A DNA stretch of 64,000 nucleotides from Poseidonocella sp. HB161398 (GCF_005870025.1 NZ_VATA01000014.1:1-64000); one strand, 5' to 3'. Counted from the stretch's first letter, positions 40,106 to 48,658 are shown. Numbers and translations: made by a program. Notes: generated from the letters alone by a model not told the origin.

Positions 40106-40569
40106 GGCCGCCCCCCGCGCAGGAAGATCGCCAGGATCGACAGCCCGGCGCCGAGCGGCAGGGCGAGGTAGAAGAGCCCGCCCGGCAGCGCCATGGCGGT
40201 GGTGCGGTGATGCCAGGTGAACATGGCGATCTTCCAGCCGCTGACCGCCAGGACGGCGAGGAAGGCGAGCGTGGCGAGCCCCGCCAGCGCCAGCACGGCG
40301 CGGCGCGCCCGGCCCTCGGGCAGGACGAGCTGCAGCAGCCCGGCGCGGAAATGCGAATTGCGCGCGAAGCCAGAGACGAGCCCGGTGAAGGCGACCCAGA
40401 CGAGGATCAGCCGCGGCAGCTCCTCCGACCAGCGCGGCGTGCTGCCGAAGCCGTAGCGCGAGACCACGACCCACAGCACGATGGCGGCGAGCGCCGCGGT
40501 CCCGGCCGCGCCCGCGGCACGGGCGGCGGCATCGAGCGCGGCGAGCGCCCTGTCGCGGAGGCCGCTCAT
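40102..40569 (-). CDS. TRAP transporter small permease (DctQ-like)
   Basis: A 155-aa four-helix membrane subunit. WVVVSRYGFGSTPRWSEELP followed by RLILVWVAFTGLVSG is the DctQ signature region. Two further helices are ALAGLATLAFLAVLAVSGWK and a C-terminal YLALPLGAGLSILAIFL. It is overlapped by DctM and separated from the binding-protein gene by about 80 bp with a strong hairpin. A longer frame upstream exists but only ATG 40,569 gives the family start. Confidence 0.92.
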   Translation of the reverse strand: MSGLRDRALAALDAAARAAGAAGTAALAAIVLWVVVSRYGFGSTPRWSEELPRLILVWVAFTGLVSGFARNSHFRAGLLQLVLPEGRARRAVLALAGLATLAFLAVLAVSGWKIAMFTWHHRTTAMALPGGLFYLALPLGAGLSILAIFLRGGRP

Positions 40570-40591
40570 GCCGCGCCCCCCGCCGGGGAGT

Positions 40592-40616
40592 GGCGCCGCC
40601 TGCCGGAGGCGGCGCC
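40592..40616 (-). terminator. GC-rich hairpin between DctP and DctQ genes
   Basis: GGCGCCGCCT, loop GCCGG, AGGCGGCGCC form a perfect 10-bp stem in the gap after the TRAP binding-protein gene. It may stabilise the binding-protein message or limit permease expression. Confidence 0.5.
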
Positions 40617-40648
40617 CGTCGGGCCGGTGCCGGCCGGCAGGCAGCGGC

Positions 40649-41626
40649 TCATTTGCGGTACTCGCCGAGGATCGAGAGCAGCTCCTCGCCGTAGAGATCG
40701 GCATTGGCGTCCCAGATCGGCTGCACCGCCTCGATGAAGGGCGCCTTGTCGACCTCGTTGACCTCCATGCCCTGCGCCTCGAGCTTGGCGATCATGTCGG
40801 CATCGCTGTCGGCGACCATCTGGCGCTGCTTGGCGCCCCATTCGACCGCCGCCGCGCGGACGGTCTGCTGGTCCTCTTCCGAGAGCTTCTCCCAGACCGG
40901 CTTCGACAGCACCAGCGCCGCGGCGCCCCAGACATGGCCGGTCAGCGAGACGTATTTCTGCACCTCGTAGAAGGAGGCCGAGTAGATGATCGAGAGCGGG
41001 TTTTCCTGGGCGTCGAACACGCCCTGCTGCAGCGCCGAGTAGAGCTCGCCGAAGGACAGCGGCGCCGGTTCCGCGCCGAGCGCCTCGAAGGTGTCGAGCC
41101 GCACCTTGTCGGGGGTGACGCGGATCTTCAGCCCGGCCAGGTCGGCGGGCGTCTCGATCGGGCGCTGGGAGTTGGTGACATTGCGGAAGCCGTTCTCCCA
41201 CCAGGCCAGCACGGTGACGTTCTGCGCGTCGAGCATCTCCGCGAGCGCGTCGCCGAGCTTGCCGTCGAGCGCGGCAAAGGCCTGCTCGCGGCTTTCCCAG
41301 GCATAGGGCATCTCGATGATGCCCATGCGCGGCTCGACCGTCTGGAACGAGCCCGCGCCGATCACGCCGCCCTGGACCGCGCCGAATTGCAGCCCCTCGA
41401 TCATGTCCTTCTCGTTGCCGAGCTGGCCGCCCGGAAACACCTCGATCTTGACGCGGCCGCCGGTCTTCTCGGCGACCTCCTCGGCGAAGCCGGTGGCGGC
41501 GATGTTCCAGCTATGGCTCTCGGAGAGCACATGGCCGATGCGGATGGTGGTCTCGGCGGAGGCGGAGGCGGCCATCATGGCCAGCCCGGCGGCGAAGCCC
41601 GCGGCCAAAGTCCCGGTGATTTTCAT
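40649..41626 (-). CDS. TRAP transporter substrate-binding protein (DctP-like)
   Basis: A 325-aa periplasmic binding protein. The signal peptide is TLAAGFAAGLAMMAASASAE. The mature part begins TTIRIGHVLSESHSWNIAAT, with the DctP features VFPGGQLGNEKDMIEGLQFG, RNVTNSQRPIETPADLAGLK, IRVTPDKVRLDTFEALGAEP and QQGVFDAQENPLSIIYSASF. The conserved Arg for carboxylate binding lies in the LKIRVTP segment. First gene of the TRAP-hydrolase operon, with AGGAG upstream. Confidence 0.94.
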   Translation of the reverse strand: MKITGTLAAGFAAGLAMMAASASAETTIRIGHVLSESHSWNIAATGFAEEVAEKTGGRVKIEVFPGGQLGNEKDMIEGLQFGAVQGGVIGAGSFQTVEPRMGIIEMPYAWESREQAFAALDGKLGDALAEMLDAQNVTVLAWWENGFRNVTNSQRPIETPADLAGLKIRVTPDKVRLDTFEALGAEPAPLSFGELYSALQQGVFDAQENPLSIIYSASFYEVQKYVSLTGHVWGAAALVLSKPVWEKLSEEDQQTVRAAAVEWGAKQRQMVADSDADMIAKLEAQGMEVNEVDKAPFIEAVQPIWDANADLYGEELLSILGEYRK

Positions 41627-41771
41627 GGGGAAGCTCCTGTTGGGTACTGGCGCGATTGAACCAAGTTCGGCGCCGCAACTCAAATAGCCCCCCGCTATCG
41701 ATGGGATGCGCAGGTGCTATGGACGGCGAAAGGGCTTCCCATTGCCGCCCGGCCCGGGTTATCTGCGCGCC

Positions 41772-42152
41772 ATGATCCGCCTCCGGACCCCTGCGCTTGC
41801 CGGCTTCCTCTTCGCCGCCCTCCTGGTGGCGCTGAGCGTGCTGTCGGCCGCGCAGATGGGACCCGACCGCGACCGGCTGGAGCGCCAGGCGCTGATGTCC
41901 GCGACCGGCGCGGCGATGGAGGAACTCTGCGGCACCGCGGAAGGGCACGGCCATGGCGGGCATGACAGCCACGATCACGGCCGGGGCTGCCCCTTCTGCC
42001 ACAAGCTGCCCGGGGTCGACCGCCTGACCGCGCCCGACCGGGTCATCCTGCTGTCTCTGCCCTACCGGCCCTCGGGCCTGCCCGACCTGGTCTCGGGGCC
42101 GCAGCACCTTCTGCCCCATGTCTCCGTGCGCGCGCCGCCGCGCGCCGCCTGA
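41772..42152 (+). CDS. DUF2946-like small membrane/periplasmic protein, probable copper-related
   Basis: A 126-aa protein. An N-terminal hydrophobic helix, LAGFLFAALLVALSVLSAAQ, serves as signal or anchor. The centre is a His-rich metal-binding stretch (GHGHGGHDSHDHGRG) followed by CPFCHKLP. Short proteins like this often precede copper-uptake genes. It is first in a same-strand row with the YcnI-PCuAC fusion, SCO and PepSY genes. Copper binding is inferred from residues and context. Confidence 0.7.
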   Translation: MIRLRTPALAGFLFAALLVALSVLSAAQMGPDRDRLERQALMSATGAAMEELCGTAEGHGHGGHDSHDHGRGCPFCHKLPGVDRLTAPDRVILLSLPYRPSGLPDLVSGPQHLLPHVSVRAPPRAA

Positions 42153-42245
42153 ACCTGCCCGAACCGGGCCGTCCGCCTGCCGGACGCGCCCTTCCCAGAC
42201 CCGGCCCGCCCCTTGTGCGCCGGACGGACAGTCACGGAGACACCC

Positions 42246-43193
42246 ATGTCCATCAAGACCGCATTCACCGCCCTGGCGGCCCTTCTCGCCATGCCTGCCG
42301 CCGCCGCGGCCCATGCCACGCTGGAGCAGGCGGAGGCCGTCATCGGCCAGACGACCAAGATCACCCTGCGCGTGCCGCATGGCTGCGACGGCGAGGCCAC
42401 CGAAGCCGTGCGCATCGAGATCCCCGAGGGCTTCTACAATGTGAAGCCGATGCCGAAGCCCGGCTGGACGCTCTCGACCGAGACCGGCCCCTATGCCGCG
42501 CCCTACGACAATCATGGCACCAAGATGAGCGAAGGCGTGCGCGCGGTCATCTGGTCGGGCGGCGAGCTGCCCGATGCCTGGTACGACGAATTCACCCTGC
42601 GCGGCACGGTCGGGCCGCAGATGGCGCCGGGGCCGATGCGCTTTCCCGCGCTGCAGAGCTGCGCCCATGGCACCGCCGACTGGACCGACGCCAGCGGCAG
42701 GGCGGGCGTGGCGAACCCCGCGCCGTCGCTGCAGCTGGTCCGGGGACCGGATGGCAGCCACGCCGCGGCCGCGGTGCTCGGCGATCTGACGGTCACCGCG
42801 CCCTTCATCCGCGCGACGCTGCCGAACCAGCCGGTCGCGGGCGGCTTCCTGCAGATCGCCAATGCCGGGACAGGGGCCGACCGGCTGACCGGCGCCAGCT
42901 CGCCCGCCGCGGGCCATATGGAGATCCACGAGATGGCGATGCAGGGCGATGTCATGGTGATGCGCGAGCTGCCCCGCGGGCTGGAGATCCCCGCGGGCGG
43001 CTCCGTCGAGCTGAAGCCCGGCGGCTACCATGTGATGTTCATGGATCTGGCGCAGCCGATGGCCGAGGGCGCGACCGTGGCGGTGACGCTCGAATTCGAG
43101 AAGGCCGGCGCGGTGGTGCTGCAGATGCCGGTGGTGGCGCGCGACGGCGGCGCCGCCGGCCATGCCGGCCTCCATGCGGGGCATGGGCAATGA
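42246..43193 (+). CDS. YcnI (DUF1775)-PCuAC copper chaperone fusion
   Basis: A 315-aa periplasmic protein. The signal peptide ends AAAAA and leaves a mature N-terminus HATLEQAEA, the His needed for copper binding in YcnI. DUF1775 spans about residues 23-165 (TKITLRVPHGCDGEATEAVR, IPEGFYNVKPMPKPGW). A linker leads to a PCuAC domain at about 178-300 with the Met/His copper motif GHMEIHEMAMQ...MRELPRGLEIPAGG...GYHVMFMDL. It likely delivers Cu(I) to cytochrome oxidase assembly. Its stop overlaps the SCO start (ATGA). Confidence 0.9.
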   Translation: MSIKTAFTALAALLAMPAAAAAHATLEQAEAVIGQTTKITLRVPHGCDGEATEAVRIEIPEGFYNVKPMPKPGWTLSTETGPYAAPYDNHGTKMSEGVRAVIWSGGELPDAWYDEFTLRGTVGPQMAPGPMRFPALQSCAHGTADWTDASGRAGVANPAPSLQLVRGPDGSHAAAAVLGDLTVTAPFIRATLPNQPVAGGFLQIANAGTGADRLTGASSPAAGHMEIHEMAMQGDVMVMRELPRGLEIPAGGSVELKPGGYHVMFMDLAQPMAEGATVAVTLEFEKAGAVVLQMPVVARDGGAAGHAGLHAGHGQ

Positions 43194-43795
43194 GCCCGGC
43201 CGCACGCTCCCGCCTGGCGGCGGCGCTGTTCGGGACGGCGGTCGCCGCGGTCCTGGCCGGCGGCGCGACGCTCTATGTCCGCTCGCTCCGGGGCCCCGAG
43301 GGCACGATCGCCGCGACCATCGGCCAGGGCGGCTACCGGCTGGAAACGACCGCAGGCGGCGCCTTCACCGAGGCGGTGCTCGAGGGCGCGCCCTCGGCGG
43401 TCTTCTTCGGCTTCACCCACTGCCCGGAGGTCTGCCCGACCACGCTGGGCGAGGTGGCGCAGTGGCAGGACGAGCTGGCGGAGGACGGGCACGCGCTGCG
43501 CGTCTTCTTCGTCACCGTCGACCCCGAGCGCGACACGGTCGCCCAGCTCAGGGACTACGTCTCCTGGGTGCCGGGCGTGACCGGCGTCTCGGGCAGCCCG
43601 GAGGAGATCGCCGAGGCGGTCCGGGCCTTCCGCATCTTCGCCCGCAAGGTGCCGCTGGAGCAGGGCGGCTACACGATGGACCACACCGCCTCGGTGCTGC
43701 TCTTCGGCCGCAACGGCAAGCTGGCCGGGGTGCTGCCCTACCAGCCCGACCCGGACGCCGCGATGGAGGCGATCCGCGCGCTCTACCAGGGCTGA
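43190..43795 (+). CDS. SCO1/SenC-family copper chaperone
   Basis: A 201-aa membrane-anchored thioredoxin-fold protein used in CuA-site assembly of cytochrome oxidase. An N-terminal helix (LAAALFGTAVAAVLAGGATL) anchors it. Copper ligands are intact: the CxxxC in GFTHCPEVCPTTLGEV and the distal His in YTMDHTASVLLF. VFFVTVDPERDT is the usual fold core. It is translationally coupled to the preceding copper chaperone gene. Confidence 0.95.
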   Translation: MSPAARSRLAAALFGTAVAAVLAGGATLYVRSLRGPEGTIAATIGQGGYRLETTAGGAFTEAVLEGAPSAVFFGFTHCPEVCPTTLGEVAQWQDELAEDGHALRVFFVTVDPERDTVAQLRDYVSWVPGVTGVSGSPEEIAEAVRAFRIFARKVPLEQGGYTMDHTASVLLFGRNGKLAGVLPYQPDPDAAMEAIRALYQG

Positions 43796-43872
43796 AACCG
43801 CCCGCCCCCGGTTCCGTCCCGCCGCCCCGCCAGGGGGCGGCGGCCCCGTTCCCGCATCCCGGAAAGAACACG

Positions 43873-45225
43873 ATGACCCGATCCCCCCAGAGCGCCGCGA
43901 GCGCCGCCCTCTACCGCGCCGTCTGGCGCTGGCACTTCATCGCCGGACTCCTCGTCCTGCCCTTCATGGTCCTGCTTGCCGCGACCGGCGCGATCTACCT
44001 CTTCAAGGACGAGATCAACGACGCCGCCTACCGGCAGCTGCGCTTCGTCGCGCCGCAGGCCGCCGCAATGCTGCCGCCCTCGGAGATCGCCGATGCCGCG
44101 CTCGCGGCCAGCGGCGGCACGCTCCGGGGCTACCTGCCGCCCGCCGCCCCCGACCGCGCCGCGCAGGTCCGCATCACCGGCCCCGACGGGCTGAAGGACA
44201 CGGTCTTCGTCGACCCCTATGACGGCAGCATCCTCGGCCGCCAATGGGATGCCGGCGCCGCCGGATCGCCCGCCATGCATGTCGTGCGCAAGCTCCACAG
44301 CCTGGAATATACCGGCTGGCTCGGCAACCGGCTGGTGGAGCTGGCGGCGGGCTGGATGATCCTGCTGACCGGCACCGGCCTCTACCTGTGGCTGCCGCGG
44401 GGCCGCAGCCTCGGCGCCTTCGCCATCCGCCAGCGCAGGGGCCGCGGGCTCTGGCGCGACCTGCATGCGGTCACCGGGCTATATGCCGGGGCGGCCATCG
44501 TCTTCCTGGCGCTGACCGGCCTGCCCTGGTCGGGCTACTGGGGCAAGAATTTCTACGACCTGGCCTACCGCGCCGGGCTGGGGATGCCCGACGGCTACTG
44601 GTCCTCCTATCCGGTCTCCTCCGTGCCGGTGGGCGCGGCCGCCGACAAGGCGCCCTGGATCATGGAGAACCAGCCCCTGCCGCTGTCGCAGGGCACCGGC
44701 GGCGCGCCCGCGGGGCTCGACCGCATCGTCGCCGCCGTCGAGGCGGCGGGGATCCATCCGGGCTATGCCATCGCCATGCCCGCGGGGCCCGAGGGCGTCT
44801 TCACGGCCTCGGTCTATCCCGACGACATCACGGCCGAGCGGGTGATCCATCTCGACCAGTACACGGGCGAGATCCTGTTCGACATGGGGCTGGCCGAGCT
44901 CGGCACGCTGGGGCGGCTCGCCGAATGGGGCGTCAGCATCCACATGGGCCAGCAATGGGGCCGGGCGAACCAGATCGTGCTGCTCGCCGTCTGCCTGGCC
45001 ATGGGGCTGATGGCGGTCGCCGCGGCGGCGATGTGGTGGAAGCGGCGCCCGGCGGGCGGGCTCGGCACGCCGCCGCTCCCGGCCGACTGGCGGATCCCGC
45101 GCGGGCTCCTGCTGATCGCGCTGGCCGCGGGCGCGCTCTTCCCGCTGGTCGGGCTCTCGATGCTGGTGCTCGCCGCGGTCGAGACCGCCGTCGCGCTGGC
45201 CGCCCGGCGACGGCGGCGCGCCTGA
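43873..45225 (+). CDS. PepSY-associated transmembrane protein
   Basis: A 450-aa inner-membrane protein with four main helices: FIAGLLVLPFMVLLAATGAI, LAAGWMILLTGTGLYLWLPR, AIVFLALTGLPWSGYWGK and a C-terminal group. PepSY-like periplasmic segments lie between the first two helices (VDPYDGSILGRQW) and again near residue 310-330 (LDQYTGEILFD). HVVRKLHSLEYTGWLGNRLV carries His residues often linked to haem or metal reduction. Members of this family accompany iron or copper uptake genes. Last gene of the copper row, with a hairpin just after it. Confidence 0.88.
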   Translation: MTRSPQSAASAALYRAVWRWHFIAGLLVLPFMVLLAATGAIYLFKDEINDAAYRQLRFVAPQAAAMLPPSEIADAALAASGGTLRGYLPPAAPDRAAQVRITGPDGLKDTVFVDPYDGSILGRQWDAGAAGSPAMHVVRKLHSLEYTGWLGNRLVELAAGWMILLTGTGLYLWLPRGRSLGAFAIRQRRGRGLWRDLHAVTGLYAGAAIVFLALTGLPWSGYWGKNFYDLAYRAGLGMPDGYWSSYPVSSVPVGAAADKAPWIMENQPLPLSQGTGGAPAGLDRIVAAVEAAGIHPGYAIAMPAGPEGVFTASVYPDDITAERVIHLDQYTGEILFDMGLAELGTLGRLAEWGVSIHMGQQWGRANQIVLLAVCLAMGLMAVAAAAMWWKRRPAGGLGTPPLPADWRIPRGLLLIALAAGALFPLVGLSMLVLAAVETAVALAARRRRRA

Positions 45226-45233
45226 CTGCGGGC

Positions 45234-45268
45234 GGGACAGGCGGCTGCGACGGCGGGTCGCCTGTCCC
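45234..45268 (+). terminator. terminator-like hairpin after the PepSY gene
   Basis: GGGACAGGCG and CGCCTGTCCC form a perfect 10-bp stem around a 15-base loop, 8 bases after the stop codon, followed by CTTCCCC. It probably ends the copper operon and separates it from cbiZ. Confidence 0.5.
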
Positions 45269-45330
45269 CTTCCCCGGGGCCTGCGGATAGTCGCGGCCCC
45301 GGGCCCGGCCGAGACCGCCCGCCTGCCCGG

Positions 45331-45348
45331 AGCCCGAGAGACCTGCCG
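45331..45348 (+). promoter_or_regulatory. B12-box-like sequence, possible degenerate cobalamin riboswitch
   Basis: AGCCCGAGAGACCTGCCG closely resembles the conserved B12 box (AGYCAGRAGACCTGCC-type) at the 3' end of cobalamin riboswitches, and lies about 100 bp upstream of cbiZ. The other conserved aptamer cores (GCTGCCCCCGCAACTGT-type and GGGAAGG) are not recognisable in the 200 bases upstream, so it may be a relic or a chance match. Confidence 0.35.
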
Positions 45349-45446
45349 ATGATCCTTCCCGTCCCGTGCCCGCCTTTCCGCGCATCCGCCCTGCCCCCGC
45401 GGCAGCCGGCCGGTCCGGTCCGGGAAAGGACGCGCGGGGCGCGGCC

Positions 45447-46115
45447 ATGAAGCTCTGCCATGACGATCCCTGGCTGATCGCCGATCTCGGCGCGCCGCTG
45501 CGGGTGCTGAGCTGGAGCCTGACCCATCCGGGCTTCGCCACCGCCCGCCGCGTCGCCTTCCGCCAGGTGCGCGACGCCGATCTGCCTGAAGGCCGCGATG
45601 TCGGCGGCTGGCTGGCCGCCGAGACCCGGGCCGCGGGGCTCGGGGATGCGCCGGTGCTGCTGACCTCGCGGCGGCTCGGCGCCTATCGGCTCTGCCATGC
45701 CCGGGCCGAGGAGACGGAGGCCGCCTGCCTTGCCACGGTGGGCCTGTCGAATGCCGAGCGCGCGGGCCATCGCCGCGCCCTCCCCGCACCCGCGCCGGGG
45801 CGCGGCACGATCAACCTCCTGGTCCGGGTCTCGGACGGGCTGTCGGAGGCCGCGCAGATCGAGGCGCTGAGCATCGCAGCCGAGGCCCGCACTGCGGCGG
45901 TGATGGAGACCGGCCCGCTCCTGCCCGCGGGGCGCGCCACCGGGACCGGCACGGATTGCATCGCCCTGGCCGCACCGGCCGGCGGGGCGGCCTATGCGGG
46001 GCTCCATACCGCGATCGGCGAGGCGGTCGGCCGCGCGGTCTACGACGCCGTGCTGGCAGGCGCGCGGGAGTGGATGGCGGCGCGGCCCGATCTGGCGCCG
46101 GGCGCGCGGTCCTGA
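45447..46115 (+). CDS. cbiZ: adenosylcobinamide amidohydrolase CbiZ
   Basis: A 222-aa enzyme that removes the aminopropanol side chain of adenosylcobinamide so cobyric acid can re-enter cobalamin synthesis. Family features are LRVLSWSLTHPGFATARRVA, VLLTSRRLGAYRLCHARAEE, CLATVGLSNAERAG, TINLLVRVSDGLSEAAQIEA and GTGTDCIALAAP with a closing HTAIGEAVGRAVYDAV. ATG 45,447 was chosen because it begins the conserved domain. It stands alone between the copper row and a convergent MFS gene. Confidence 0.92.
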   Translation: MKLCHDDPWLIADLGAPLRVLSWSLTHPGFATARRVAFRQVRDADLPEGRDVGGWLAAETRAAGLGDAPVLLTSRRLGAYRLCHARAEETEAACLATVGLSNAERAGHRRALPAPAPGRGTINLLVRVSDGLSEAAQIEALSIAAEARTAAVMETGPLLPAGRATGTGTDCIALAAPAGGAAYAGLHTAIGEAVGRAVYDAVLAGAREWMAARPDLAPGARS

Positions 46116-46124
46116 GCCGGGCGC

Positions 46125-47390
46125 TCAGGCGGCGCGGTTCAGCTCTTCGGGCGGCGGCGCCAGGCTGTCGACCCGGCGCAGCGCCGGGAAGAGCCGCATC
46201 CAGAGCGCGCAGACCCCGAGCGAGACCAGCGCGCCGCCCGCAACTGCCGGGACCGGGCCGAAGAGCGCCGCCATGCTGCCCGAGCGGAAGCCGCCGAGCT
46301 CGTTCGAGGCGCCGATGAAGACCGCATTGACCGCGCCCACCCGGCCGCGCAGCTCGTCGGGGGTGTGGAGCTGCACCAGCGTCTGGCGGATGATGACGCT
46401 GACCACGTCGGTCGCGCCGATCGCCACCAGCGCCAGCACCGACAGCCAGACCGTCTCGGAGAGCGCGAAGACCAGCGTCGCCAGCGAGAACCCCGCCACG
46501 CAGAGGAACATCGTCCGCCCGGCATTGCCGCGGATCGGGCAGGCCATCAGCACGAAGGCCACGCCGATCGCGCCGATCGCGGGCGCGCCGCGCAGCAGCC
46601 CCAGCCCGACCGCGCCGACATCGAGGATGTCGCGGGCATAGACCGGCAGCATCGCGAAGGCGCCGCCGAGGAGCACGACGAAGAGATCGAGCGAGATCGC
46701 CCCCAGCACGATCGGCCGCGCCAGCACATGGCGGAAGCCCGCGGTCAGATCCTGCCAGCTCTGCTTCTTCGAGGCGGCGCGCGCCTGGGCGGGCTTCGGG
46801 ATCATCAGCGCCAGCAGCGCCGCCGCCGCCATCAGCCCGGCGCTGAGCCCGTAGGCCGCCTGCGGCGAGAGCGCGTAGAGCAGCCCGCCCGCGACCGGCC
46901 CGCAGACCGTGGCGATCTCGGAGGCGCTGGCATTCAGCGCCAGCGCCTGCGGCAGCTGCGCGGCGGGCACCAGATTGGTCACCAGCGCCTGGCGCGCCGG
47001 ATTGAGGAAGGCCCGCGCCGTGCCGTAGAGGCAGATCAGCGCGAAGATCGGCCAGGCGAGATTGTTGCCCGCCGCCGAGAGCGCCCAGAGTCCGGCCGAG
47101 ACCAGCCCCATCACCGCCATGCAGCCCGACAGCAGCCGCCGCCGCGAGACCCGGTCGACCACCGCGCCGGTCACCAGCACCAGCGCCAGCGCCGGGGCGA
47201 ATTGCGACAGGCCGACCAGGCCCAGGTCGAACGGGTCGCGGGTCAGGTCGTAGACCTGCCAGCCGACCGCGACGGTCTGGATCTGCATTGTCAGCCCGGT
47301 GAGGAACATCGCCGCGATGTAGAGCGCGTAGCCGCGGTTGCGCAGCAGCTCGCGGCGCGGCACCGGCCGCGCTTGGCTGTCGGCTGTCAT
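46125..47390 (-). CDS. MFS transporter (MFS_3 / EntS-like)
   Basis: A 421-aa 12-helix carrier. Its N-terminus, GYALYIAAMFLTGLTMQIQT followed by VAVGWQVYDLTRDPFDLG, and the loop VDRVSRRRLL are typical of the enterobactin-exporter-like MFS_3 group. VQLHTPDELRGRVGAVNAVF in the second half is also characteristic. GGAGGATCC precedes the start. It is divergent from the LacI gene and may share its operator region. The substrate is unknown. Confidence 0.9.
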   Translation of the reverse strand: MTADSQARPVPRRELLRNRGYALYIAAMFLTGLTMQIQTVAVGWQVYDLTRDPFDLGLVGLSQFAPALALVLVTGAVVDRVSRRRLLSGCMAVMGLVSAGLWALSAAGNNLAWPIFALICLYGTARAFLNPARQALVTNLVPAAQLPQALALNASASEIATVCGPVAGGLLYALSPQAAYGLSAGLMAAAALLALMIPKPAQARAASKKQSWQDLTAGFRHVLARPIVLGAISLDLFVVLLGGAFAMLPVYARDILDVGAVGLGLLRGAPAIGAIGVAFVLMACPIRGNAGRTMFLCVAGFSLATLVFALSETVWLSVLALVAIGATDVVSVIIRQTLVQLHTPDELRGRVGAVNAVFIGASNELGGFRSGSMAALFGPVPAVAGGALVSLGVCALWMRLFPALRRVDSLAPPPEELNRAA

Positions 47391-47575
47391 GAAGGATCCT
47401 CCTGGCCGGGCGGGGCCCGTCCCCGGACCGCGGCGGACCCTGCGCGAATCTGGCGCCGAAGGCAAGCGGGCCCCGGGTGGACTGTCCGCCCGGCGGACGG
47501 CGCCGCCCGCCCCCTGGCAGCCGTCCTTCCGCCCAAGATCTGTGCAGATTAACCCATCCGCCCGGATTTTTCAGC

Positions 47576-47587
47576 TTAATCGTTTAA
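47576..47587. promoter_or_regulatory. LacI-type operator, distal copy
   Basis: TTAATCGTTTAA (reverse TTAAACGATTAA) carries the CG-centred AT-rich palindrome typical of LacI/GalR-family operators. It lies 57 bp before the LacI gene start and 42 bp upstream of a near-identical second copy. Confidence 0.6.
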
Positions 47588-47617
47588 TCCACGTTTGACC
47601 TCGCTCCAAGCAGAAGA

Positions 47618-47629
47618 TTAATCGTTTCA
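47618..47629. promoter_or_regulatory. LacI-type operator, proximal copy
   Basis: TTAATCGTTTCA (reverse TGAAACGATTAA) matches the LacI-family consensus with a central CG and lies 15 bp before the LacI start codon, overlapping the expected leader. Together with the distal copy it would allow autorepression and control of the nucleoside operon. Confidence 0.65.
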
Positions 47630-47643
47630 CCAAAGGAGACCCC

Positions 47644-48612
47644 ATGGCCAGCCTGAAGCAGATTGCCCAAGAGATCGGCGTATCCACCGCCACCGTATCG
47701 AATGCGCTCTCGGGCAAGGGCCGCGTCTCGGCCGGGCTGGCGGCGCGGATCCGGGACCATGCGGCCGCGCTCGGCTACAGCCCCAGCACGGCGGCGCGGG
47801 CGCTGAAGACCGGGCAGAGCGGCATCCTCGGGCTGGTGATGCCGGATCTGACCAACCCGCTCTTCCCGCGCATCGCCCAGAGCCTGTCGACCGCCGCCGA
47901 GGCGCGCGGGCTGGGCATCCTGATCGGCGATTCCCGCGGCAATGCCGGGCGCCAGGCCGAGATCCTCGCCCGGCTGGCCGGGCGCGGCGTCGACGGCATC
48001 CTCGTGGTGCCGCAGCGGGGCAGCGCCCCGGCCGAGCCCGGCGTGCCGATGGTGGTCATCAACACCGCCTCCGACCCGCGCAGCACCGTCTCGGCCGACC
48101 ATGCCGGTGGCGGGCGGATGCTCGGCGCGCATGTCGCGGCGCTCGGCCACCGCCGGGTGGCGCTGCTGGGCGGCGATGCCGTCTCGGACGTGCAGCAGGA
48201 CCGCATCCGCGGCATGAAGCGCGGACTGGGCCCGGCCTCGGAGGCACGCGCGGTCTGGGGCGAGGCCGGGCTCGACGCGCTGCCCGGGCTGGTCGCGGGC
48301 GGGGTGACGGCGGTGATGGCCTGCTCCGACCTGCTGGCGCTCGGCGCGCATTCGCGGCTGACCCGCGCGGGGCTGTCAGTGCCCGGCGATGTCAGCCTGA
48401 CCGGCTTCGACGACCTGCCGCTGGCCACCGCCATGCATCCCGCGCTGACCACGGTGGCGCAGGATGTGCAGGCCATTGCCGACTACGCGCTCGGCATCCT
48501 CTGCCGCCGCATCGCCGGCGAGACCGATCTGCCGCCGCCGGGCCATGCCGTGCCGATGCGGCTGGTGCTGCGCGACTCCGCCGCCGTCCCCTTCCGCGGC
48601 GCCGCCGCATGA
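47644..48612 (+). CDS. LacI-family transcriptional regulator
   Basis: A 322-aa regulator. The N-terminal helix-turn-helix and hinge read SLKQIAQEIGVSTATVSNAL, SGKGRVSAGLAARIRDHAAA and LGYSPSTAARALKTGQSG. The periplasmic-binding-like core includes LGLVMPDLTNPLFPRIAQSL and the C-terminal VPGDVSLTGFDDLPLATAMH with PALTTVAQD. AAAGGAGAC precedes ATG. It is first in a row with ABC transporter and purine-salvage genes and probably senses a nucleoside or base. Confidence 0.93.
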   Translation: MASLKQIAQEIGVSTATVSNALSGKGRVSAGLAARIRDHAAALGYSPSTAARALKTGQSGILGLVMPDLTNPLFPRIAQSLSTAAEARGLGILIGDSRGNAGRQAEILARLAGRGVDGILVVPQRGSAPAEPGVPMVVINTASDPRSTVSADHAGGGRMLGAHVAALGHRRVALLGGDAVSDVQQDRIRGMKRGLGPASEARAVWGEAGLDALPGLVAGGVTAVMACSDLLALGAHSRLTRAGLSVPGDVSLTGFDDLPLATAMHPALTTVAQDVQAIADYALGILCRRIAGETDLPPPGHAVPMRLVLRDSAAVPFRGAAA

Positions 48613-48658
48613 CCCCCGCCCGACCGAAACGAACTGTCCAACCAGGAGCCCCGACAAG

